A stretch of DNA of 64,000 nucleotides from Nocardia sp. alder85J (lineage in GTDB: Bacteria > Actinomycetota > Actinomycetes > Mycobacteriales > Mycobacteriaceae): NCBI RefSeq assembly GCF_020176955.2, contig NZ_JAIUCZ020000015.1:1-64000 (forward strand), in the 5' to 3' direction. Below are positions 58,385-64,000 of this stretch, one piece after another; the stretch's first letter is position 1; each line of letters opens with the position of its first letter. The position numbers and the translations under genes were made by a program. The notes below the pieces were generated by a model that ran no database searches, was not told where the DNA came from, and was given only the letters and a program-made list of their open reading frames with translations.

Positions 58385-59023
58385 GTGCTCGACGTCGCAG
58401 TGATCGAAGAACCCGCCGCGGCCGAGGCGTCCCTGGACCCGATCCGGTCCCGGATCCTCGCCGCCCTGTCCGAACCCGGCTCGGCCGCCATGCTCGCCGC
58501 CCGGTTGGAGCTGCCCCGGCAGAAGGTGAACTACCACCTCAAGGAGCTGGAGCGGCACGGGCTGGTGGAGCTCGAGGCGGAGCGGCGCAAGGGCAATGTC
58601 ACCGAGCGGGTGTACCGCGCCACCGCCACCTCCTATGTCATCTCGCCCGCCGCCCTGGCCGCGGTCTGCCCCGACCCCGCCCGCGCGCCCGATCAGCTCT
58701 CGGCCCGCTGGCTGCTGGCGCTGGGGGCCCGGCTGGTGCAGGAGGTCGGCGCGTTGCTGACCGGCGCGGCCCGGGCGCAGCGGCGGGTCGCCACCTTCGG
58801 CATCGATGCGGAGGTACGGTTCGCGTCCGCGGCCGACCGCGCCGCCTTCGCCGAGGAGCTGGCGAATGCGGTGACCACCCTGGTCGGCCGCTATCACGAC
58901 GAGTCCACCGCCGGTGGCCGCACCCACCGGGTGGTCGTCGGGCTGCACCAGATACCCGGAACGCCGCCCGGCGGCGGCGATTCCGCACCGGAAACCGGAA
59001 CCGAAGCAGGACAGGAGAATTGA
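58385..59023 (+). CDS. ArsR-like winged-helix regulator
   Basis: A 212-residue regulator with GTG start at 58385. The N-terminal helix-turn-helix DPIRSRILAALSEPGSAAMLAARLELPRQKVNYHLKELERHGLVEL (about 18-63) belongs to the ArsR/HTH_20 group. A 130-residue helical C-terminus follows. It is first in an operon with an SRPBCC protein and a DHFR-like reductase, a frequent actinobacterial combination, and probably controls it through the dyad upstream. Confidence 0.85.
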   Translation: MLDVAVIEEPAAAEASLDPIRSRILAALSEPGSAAMLAARLELPRQKVNYHLKELERHGLVELEAERRKGNVTERVYRATATSYVISPAALAAVCPDPARAPDQLSARWLLALGARLVQEVGALLTGAARAQRRVATFGIDAEVRFASAADRAAFAEELANAVTTLVGRYHDESTAGGRTHRVVVGLHQIPGTPPGGGDSAPETGTEAGQEN

Positions 59024-59025
59024 CG

Positions 59026-59760
59026 ATGGCGCATCCGTTCGAGATCGAACTGGAGACGACGCTGCCGGCGAGCCCGGACCAGGTCTGGGCGGCGATCGCG
59101 ACCGGGCCGGGGATCGACTCCTGGTTCATGGGCCGCAACGAGGTGGAGCCGCGGGCGGGCGGTGTCGTCGCCATGGAGACCGGCGGCCACCGCGAGGAGG
59201 CGGTGATCACCGCGTACGAGCCCGGCAAACGACTGGCCACCCGCTCGGGCACCACGGACGACGGCCGGTTCATGGCCTTCGAATATCTCGTCGAGGGCCG
59301 CGACCAGAGCAGTACGGTGCTGCGCGTCGTCCACAGCGGCATGCTCGGCGACGACTGGCAGGACGAGTACGACGCCCTGCGCCGCGGCTGGCCGTTCCAC
59401 CTGCACACCCTCGGCGAGTATCTGGCGCACTTCCCCGGCCGCACCGGTGTGCCCGTCTTCGCCGCCGCCCCCGGCCCGTCGGCCGCCGCTATCCGCGCGG
59501 CGTTCGTGCGCGGGCTGTCGTTGCCGGATCCCGTCGTCGTCGGTACACCCGTCCATGCCGAGCCGGCGGGCCTGCCGCCGCTGGACGGCGAGGTGGTCTG
59601 GTCGGACGACGAGCGCATCGCGATCCGCACCGCCGGCGGCCTCTACAGCTTCCACCAGGGCTTCACCGGCCTGGCCCTGATGTTCCACCACCTGTTCGGC
59701 CCGGACACCGACGGCGCCGAAACCGCCTGGCAGCACTGGCTGACCGGCCTGCTCGCCTGA
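59026..59760 (+). CDS. SRPBCC (AHSA1-like) domain protein
   Basis: A 244-residue protein starting at ATG 59026 behind GGAGAA, two bases after the regulator stop. Residues 1-145 form a START/AHSA1-type hydrophobic-cavity fold: FEIELETTLPASPDQVWAAIATGPGIDSWFMG, EEAVITAYEPGKRLATRS, STVLRVVHSGMLGDDWQDEYDALRRGWPFHL. The C-terminal 90 residues are less typical. It probably binds a hydrophobic small molecule. Ligand unknown. Confidence 0.83.
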   Translation: MAHPFEIELETTLPASPDQVWAAIATGPGIDSWFMGRNEVEPRAGGVVAMETGGHREEAVITAYEPGKRLATRSGTTDDGRFMAFEYLVEGRDQSSTVLRVVHSGMLGDDWQDEYDALRRGWPFHLHTLGEYLAHFPGRTGVPVFAAAPGPSAAAIRAAFVRGLSLPDPVVVGTPVHAEPAGLPPLDGEVVWSDDERIAIRTAGGLYSFHQGFTGLALMFHHLFGPDTDGAETAWQHWLTGLLA

Positions 59761-59832
59761 CCGGATGACCATGTGCTGCCGCGCATTCCGGCGGCAACGG
59801 CAATCGACCTTCACCAGAGATGAGGAAATCCC

Positions 59833-60405
59833 ATGCGCACGTTGATCAGCACCGCCTTCATCTCCCTCGACGGCGTCGTCGAGGGTCCGGGCGGCGAACC
59901 CGGGTACCGTAATTCCGGCTGGACCTTCAAGGACATCGAATTCGCCCCCGAGGCCTACGAGATCAAGGGTCGCGAACAGGCGGAATCGGCCGCGCTGCTG
60001 CTGGGCCGGGCCAGTTACCAGGCGTTCGCCCCGGTGTGGCCGGACATGGCCGAATTCACCGGCTACAAGGCGATGCCGAAATATGTCGTCTCCACCACCC
60101 TCACCGAGGACGACCTGGTGTCGAACTGGGGTGAGACCACGATCCTGCGCTCCCTCGACGAGGTCGCCGCGCTGAAGCGGACCGAGGGCGGCCCGATCAT
60201 CGTGCACGGCAGCGCCTCCCTGAATCGGGCACTCGCCGACGCGGACCTGATCGACCGCTACCACCTGCTCGTCTTCCCCCTGTTGCTGGGTGCGGGCAAG
60301 CGTCTGTTCAGTGCCACCGACAAAGACACGCAACAGCTGAAACTGGTCGAGTACGAGGCCTATTCGAACGGCATCCAGAAGAACGTCTTCGACGTGGTGC
60401 GCTGA
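59833..60405 (+). CDS. RibD-C/dihydrofolate-reductase-like protein
   Basis: A 190-residue protein starting at ATG 59833 behind GAGGAAAT. MRTLISTAFISLDGVV, LLLGRASYQAFAPVWPDM, MPKYVVSTTL and GGPIIVHGSASLNRALADADLIDRYHLLVFPLLLGAGKRLF are the NADPH-reductase signatures of the family. It is not the housekeeping FolA. It ends the ArsR/SRPBCC operon and is followed by a strong terminator. It also gives the full-length comparison for the stub at 9840. Confidence 0.88.
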   Translation: MRTLISTAFISLDGVVEGPGGEPGYRNSGWTFKDIEFAPEAYEIKGREQAESAALLLGRASYQAFAPVWPDMAEFTGYKAMPKYVVSTTLTEDDLVSNWGETTILRSLDEVAALKRTEGGPIIVHGSASLNRALADADLIDRYHLLVFPLLLGAGKRLFSATDKDTQQLKLVEYEAYSNGIQKNVFDVVR

Positions 60406-60411
60406 CGCTTC

Positions 60412-60442
60412 GGCCGTCGCCCGGCACTCCCGGGCGACGGCC
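60412..60442 (+). terminator. 13-bp perfect hairpin
   Basis: Stem 60412-60424 with 60430-60442 and loop CACTC, starting six bases after the DHFR-like stop. Confidence 0.75.
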
Positions 60443-60447
60443 CGAAT

Positions 60448-60573
60448 TCACCCGCGCCGCAACCACTCCGACGCCGCCGCGAGTTCGCGCACCTCGACGC
60501 CGATCGCGCGGCACTCCGCCACACCGCGTTCGTACAGCCCCGAGATCGCATCCGAGACCAGCACGACCCGGAA
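60448..60573 (-). pseudogene. Cysteine hydrolase (isochorismatase family) C-terminal relic
   Basis: The minus-strand frame ending at TGA 60450-60448 encodes FRVVLVSDAISGLYERGVAE then CRAIGVEVRELAAASEWLRRG, the last 41 or so residues of isochorismatase-like cysteine hydrolases. There is no start, and the frame becomes unrelated exactly where the AraC relic begins on the other strand. Confidence 0.6.
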
Positions 60574-60575
60574 AT

Positions 60576-60824
60576 CTGGCCGAGGCGGCGGGCGTGCTGC
60601 ACGCCGGCGCCAGCCACCTGGTGCGGGCGTTCGGCCGCGAGTTCGGGATGCCGCCGCATCGGTACCTGATCTCGCGCCGGGTGGATCTCGCCCGCCCGCT
60701 GTTGCCGTCGGGTGTGCCGACGCGAGATGTCGCGGCTGCCACTGGATTTCACGATCAGCCGCATCCGACCCGGCACTTCACCCGGATCGTCGGCGTGACC
60801 CCGCGCGGTATGCGCGTAGCGGCC
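60576..60824 (+). pseudogene. AraC-family HTH relic
   Basis: The frame encodes LAEAAGVLHAGASHLVRAFGREFGMPPHRYL, RRVDLARPLLPSGVPTRDVAAATGFHDQPHPTRHFTRIVGVTP: both helix-turn-helices of an AraC regulator's C-terminus. The effector domain and the start are missing. The left edge touches the cysteine-hydrolase relic, which suggests a single deletion. Confidence 0.65.
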
Positions 60825-60865
60825 GGTGAGCTGCCGGACCGCCACGCGCACCACGGTGTTCGCGC

Positions 60866-62068
60866 TCAGCCCAGCACCGCGGGCAGGGTTTCCCAGCCGC
60901 GGACGGTGGAGGTCGGCGACAGCTTCGCGCGGCTCAGGTCGACGTTCCACTCCGGGAAGCGCTTCAGGATCTCCTCGAGGGCGATGCGGCCCTCCAGCCG
61001 GGCCAGTGCCGCGCCGAGGCAGTAGTGGGTGCCGATACTGAAGGCCAGGTTCTGCTTGATCTCGCGGTGGATGTCGAAAACATCGCCGTCGGGGGCGTAT
61101 TGGCGATGGTCGCGGCAGGCCGAGCCCAGCAGCATCATCATGATGCTGCCCTCCGGCACGGTGTGGCCGTGCACCTCGACGTCGCGGGTGACGTAGCGGG
61201 CCGTGTGCGGGGCCGGCGGCTCGAAACGCAGCAGCTCCTCGATGGCGCCGGGGATCAGGGCCGGGTTCTCGGCCAGTTCGCGGCGCTGATCGGGATGTTC
61301 GGCGAGAACCTTTCCGGCCCAGCCGATCAGGCGGGTGGTGGTCTCGTTGCCGGCGCCCGCGACGACGTTGATGTAGGTGAGCAGTTCGTCGCGGGTGAGC
61401 TTGCGATGCACGCCCTTCTCGTCGTCGAATTCGACCTCGAGCAACTCGGTCATGATGTCGTCGGAGGGATGCGCGGCACGCCAGTCGATGTAGGCGCCGA
61501 AGATGTCGCCGGCGATCAGGCCCTCCTCGGCGGCGCGCATGGGTTTGCCCTCCTCCGTGCGCAACTGGGCGTTGGCGTGATCGCGGATCGCCTCCTGATC
61601 GTCCTCCGGGATGCCCAGCAGCATGCTGATCACCCGCATCGGCATCTGGGCGCCGAGATCGGCGATGAAGTCGAATCCGCCGGAGCCGACCAGCGGGTCG
61701 AGGCTCTGGGCGCAGAATTCGCGGATGCGCGGCTCCAGCGCGTAGACCTTGCGCGGGGTGAACATCCGGGCCAGCAGCTTGCGGTGCACGTCGTGCAGCG
61801 GCGGGTCCTCGAAAAGCACCACCCCGGAGGGGATCTCGATATTCGCCTTGATCAGCTCCAGGATGCCGCCGCGGGCGGAGCTGTAGGTCTCCCAGTCGAT
61901 CAGACCCTTGTTGACGTCGTCGAATCGGCTCAGCGCGTAGAACTCGTACTGCTCGTTGTAGTAGAGGGGGGCTTCCTCGCGCAGTCGCCGGAACATCGGG
62001 TAGGGATCGGCGATGAGATCGACATCGTACGGATCGAAGTGCACGTCGCTCGGGGCGGTGATCGTCAC
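60866..62068 (-). CDS. Cytochrome P450
   Basis: A 400-residue bacterial CYP with GTG start at 62068. The I-helix is the classical AGNETT (239-244), E-x-x-R is E278/R281, and the haem loop is FSIGTHYCLG with Cys350. HRKLLARMFTPRKVYALEPRI is a typical C-helix region. No ferredoxin is adjacent. It is divergent from the LacI-family gene at 62232, with a TTACGCGCGTAA palindrome between them, so LacI control is likely. Related mycolate CYPs hydroxylate lipids or steroids, but the substrate is unknown. Confidence 0.9.
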   Translation of the reverse strand: MTITAPSDVHFDPYDVDLIADPYPMFRRLREEAPLYYNEQYEFYALSRFDDVNKGLIDWETYSSARGGILELIKANIEIPSGVVLFEDPPLHDVHRKLLARMFTPRKVYALEPRIREFCAQSLDPLVGSGGFDFIADLGAQMPMRVISMLLGIPEDDQEAIRDHANAQLRTEEGKPMRAAEEGLIAGDIFGAYIDWRAAHPSDDIMTELLEVEFDDEKGVHRKLTRDELLTYINVVAGAGNETTTRLIGWAGKVLAEHPDQRRELAENPALIPGAIEELLRFEPPAPHTARYVTRDVEVHGHTVPEGSIMMMLLGSACRDHRQYAPDGDVFDIHREIKQNLAFSIGTHYCLGAALARLEGRIALEEILKRFPEWNVDLSRAKLSPTSTVRGWETLPAVLG

Positions 62069-62131
62069 GGAACTTCGCCTTTCAACTTTCTGAAGTCACA
62101 CCGTCGCGTAACTCCCTGCTCGCCGGACAGC

Positions 62132-62143
62132 TTACGCGCGTAA
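62132..62143. promoter_or_regulatory. Candidate LacI operator (TTACGCGCGTAA)
   Basis: A perfect 12-base CG-centred palindrome, the type bound by LacI-family proteins, 63 bases from the P450 start and 88 from the LacI start. Confidence 0.5.
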
Positions 62144-62231
62144 ATAGCGATCCGCGGGCACACCGGGGAATCCGTATGGGGCATTATTGGCGAGGCGTAG
62201 TCGGTGCGGGCTGATCGGAGGTGTGGCAGCG

Positions 62232-63209
62232 ATGAGCCGGTCCGATCGGCCCACGAAGGCCGATGTGGCGCGCCTGGCGAAGGTGTCCACGGCGACGGTC
62301 AGCTATGTGCTCAACGACGCCAAAGGTGTCAGTATCTCGGCGCAGACGCGCGAGACGGTGCAGCGCGCGGCGCGGCAACTGGGCTACCGGCCCAATCTGG
62401 CGGCTCGCAACCTCGCCCGCGGCGGCAGCGGTGTGGTGCTCTACATCGTGCCCCGGGTTGCCCTGGGAGAGTTGGTGATCGAGGTCGGCAGCGGGATGAC
62501 GACGGCGCTGGCCCGGCACGGCGTGATGTCGCTGGTGGTGTTCGAGACCGAGGACGACCGGCAGGTCGGCGAGGCCCTGTCCTCCTTCGATCCGGTGGCG
62601 GTGACCAGTGTCTTCCCGCTCAGCGGCGGCGCGCTGGCCGCGGTGGAGGCGGCCGGGGTGCCGCGATTCCACCTGGGCAGCAGCGAATTGCAGTCCGTGG
62701 GCCAGTTGCATCTGCTGACCGGCGAGATGCGGGTGGACCACCTGGTCGAACGCGGCCACCGGCAACTCGCGTTCGCCTACACCGAATCGCCGAAATGGCG
62801 TCCGCTGGGCGACTATTGGCTGACCGGGCTCGAGGCGGCCGCCCGCGCCCGCGACCTGCCCGACCTGCGCGTGGCCACCGTGCGCCCGCACGATGCCGCC
62901 GCCACCGTCACCGGCTGGGTCGAGGCCGGCGTCACCGCGGTCTGCGCGCAGAACGACGAGACGGCCTTCGTGGTCCAGCACGGCATCCGCGAGGCGGGCC
63001 TGCGCTGCCCCGAGGATCTCGCGGTGATGGGGGTGGACGCCATCCCGCTCGGCGAGGTCGCGGCCCCACCCTTGACGACCGTGGCCTTCGACGCCGATGT
63101 CATCGTCGAGATCGCCATCGCCGTCCTGCTCCGCTCACTGGGCTACCAGGTCCCGGACCCACCCCCGGACACCGGCCTGGCCCGGGTGATTGCCCGCCGC
63201 TCCACCTGA
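62232..63209 (+). CDS. LacI-family regulator
   Basis: A 325-residue regulator from ATG 62232 behind GGAGG (10-base spacing). The N-terminal HTH and hinge are TKADVARLAKVSTATVSYVLNDAKGVSISAQTRETVQRAARQLGYRPNLAARNLARG; the rest is a periplasmic-binding-protein-like sensor (ending VMGVDAIPLGEVAAPPLTTV). The sensor core lacks the usual sugar-contact clusters in places, but nothing decisive. It may control the divergent P450 and/or the GH3 glucosidase that converges on it. Confidence 0.88.
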   Translation: MSRSDRPTKADVARLAKVSTATVSYVLNDAKGVSISAQTRETVQRAARQLGYRPNLAARNLARGGSGVVLYIVPRVALGELVIEVGSGMTTALARHGVMSLVVFETEDDRQVGEALSSFDPVAVTSVFPLSGGALAAVEAAGVPRFHLGSSELQSVGQLHLLTGEMRVDHLVERGHRQLAFAYTESPKWRPLGDYWLTGLEAAARARDLPDLRVATVRPHDAAATVTGWVEAGVTAVCAQNDETAFVVQHGIREAGLRCPEDLAVMGVDAIPLGEVAAPPLTTVAFDADVIVEIAIAVLLRSLGYQVPDPPPDTGLARVIARRST

Positions 63210-63276
63210 TCCGGGGGCGGGTGATCTCGGCGTCGGCGGGACAGCGTGCCGAGAGAGACGGCCGGCCGCGCGGCGT

Positions 63277-64000
63277 TCAGTCCGGTGTGCCCACCGCCTT
63301 CGCGATCTGTTCCACCAGATCGGGGCCGTCGCCACCGGCGAACGAGGCCAGCATGCCCAGCGGGATCGACAGCATCATGCGGGCCAGATCCATGCCGAGT
63401 GCTGTCTGTTCGCCGCCGGCGGGCATCATCTGCTGCAACAGCGGCACCACCATGGCGGCCGCGGCGGGGTCGGCGAGCACCTCGCCGAGGGTGGTGTCCT
63501 CGCCGATGCTCAGCGGCACGGTATCGCCGATGACGGTGACGGTGCCGCGCAACCGGAGGTCGGCGCTGGAGGCCGCGGCCACGATCTCGTAGTCGCCGGA
63601 CTCCAGCAGCCACGACTCGGTGCGAATGTCCCAGTAGCACAGGTCTTCCCGGCGCAGCAGGACCGCGACGTCCGCGGTCTCGCCCGGTTCCAGGGTGATC
63701 TCGGCGAAGCCCTTCAGTTCCCGCACCGCGCGGGTGATCGCCGAACCCGGCAGGCCGGCGTAGAACTGCACGACCTCGCGCCCGGTCCGGGAGCCGGTGT
63801 TGGTGACGGCCACGGTCGCGGTGAGGCCGGCGCCGGTGGTGGTCAGCCGCAGGTCGGAGTATTCGAAGCTGGTGTAGGACAAGCCGTGTCCGAACGGGAA
63901 CGTGACCTCGATCGCGCGCGCGTCGTACCAGCGGTACCCGACGAACAGCCCTTCCGCGTACCGGGTGTGTGAGAACTCGCCTGGAAACTCGAGATAGGAC
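63277..64000 (-). CDS. GH3 beta-glucosidase, C-terminal part (runs off window)
   Basis: The minus-strand frame is open from the window edge to a stop at 63277. It encodes YAEGLFVGYRWYDAR and FPFGHGLSYTSFEYSDL, the end of the GH3 (alpha/beta)6-sandwich domain, followed by a fibronectin-III-like domain (TVAVTNTGSRTGREVVQFYAG, AVRELKGFAEITLEPGETADV) and a C-terminal extension of about 90 residues (TTLGEVLADPAAAAMVVPLLQQMM) typical of some actinobacterial members. The nucleophile and acid-base residues lie outside the window. Probable role: hydrolysis of beta-glucosides. Confidence 0.88.
   Translation of the reverse strand, partial: SYLEFPGEFSHTRYAEGLFVGYRWYDARAIEVTFPFGHGLSYTSFEYSDLRLTTTGAGLTATVAVTNTGSRTGREVVQFYAGLPGSAITRAVRELKGFAEITLEPGETADVAVLLRREDLCYWDIRTESWLLESGDYEIVAAASSADLRLRGTVTVIGDTVPLSIGEDTTLGEVLADPAAAAMVVPLLQQMMPAGGEQTALGMDLARMMLSIPLGMLASFAGGDGPDLVEQIAKAVGTPD

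Noticed and set aside
1..64000. tRNA, rRNA, insertion sequence, integrase or attachment site
   Set aside because: I found no tRNA-like cloverleaf with flanking conservation, no transposase or integrase motifs and no paired direct repeats bounding the catabolic region; reading by eye could miss a single tRNA.

Overview
The window is high-GC DNA with the gene content of a mycolate-type actinobacterium, most likely Nocardia or a close relative. The pointers are two short-chain dehydrogenases of the mycofactocin-coupled type, a tandem-GNAT protein of mycothiol-synthase architecture, an F420/LLM-type oxidoreductase, an ECF42-type sigma factor with its DGPF partner, many CYP/ferredoxin, acyl-CoA and Rieske genes, and frequent GTG starts with ATGA/GTGA overlaps. 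I saw no rRNA, tRNA, CRISPR array, transposase or phage gene.

Layout. 1-5 kb holds small cell-envelope and stress genes (a 30-residue peptide, DUF6131-like membrane protein, lipoprotein, DoxX protein with a hendecad-repeat tail, KGG protein) among truncated relics (glycosyltransferase, ANTAR, amidohydrolase). 4.4-7.9 kb holds a GntR regulator, a metallo-amidohydrolase and an SMP-30 lactonase-type protein. 8.1-12.8 kb has two sigma-factor loci with an LLM oxidoreductase and an SDR. 12.9-32.9 kb and 42.5-52 kb are two halves of a large catabolic region: P450 plus 3Fe-4S ferredoxin plus SDR, crotonases, two Cys-less thiolase-like proteins with a DUF35 partner, aldehyde dehydrogenases, family III CoA-transferases, two Rieske oxygenase alpha subunits, one ferredoxin-reductase, two acyl-CoA ligases, an acyl-CoA dehydrogenase, a thioesterase and mycofactocin SDRs. 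Between the halves lie a 937-residue TPR protein with a vestigial P-loop (33.0-35.8 kb) and an XRE-regulated class II aldolase/DapA-like/APC permease operon (36.3-41.0 kb). 52-58.3 kb has a TetR/MFS pair, an HtaA-like protein, a second mycofactocin SDR, a DsrE protein and an HD-GYP/LuxR regulator. 58.4-64 kb has an ArsR/SRPBCC/DHFR-like operon, a relic of a deleted divergent gene pair, a P450 divergent from a LacI regulator, and the 3' end of a GH3 beta-glucosidase running off the window.

How it fits together. The strongest non-coding signal is a dyad, ATCTA-N7-TAGAT, in promoters throughout both catabolic halves: before the crotonase at 16.2 kb, the thiolase-like operon at 17.2 kb, between the TetR gene and the Rieske gene at 25.7 kb, before the ligase at 29.0 kb, between Rieske and GNAT at 44.9 kb, twice between the SDR and the reductase at 48.5 kb, and before the ligase at 49.6 kb. 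One regulator, most simply the TetR protein at 25.1 kb whose own promoter carries the site, would then control the whole scattered set. The set reads as a route that hydroxylates a hydrophobic, probably cyclic compound (Rieske and P450), oxidises alcohol to aldehyde to acid (mycofactocin SDR, ALDH), activates the acid (ligases, CoA-transferases) and shortens it by beta-oxidation and possibly an Ltp2-type retro-aldol step. The substrate cannot be named from sequence.
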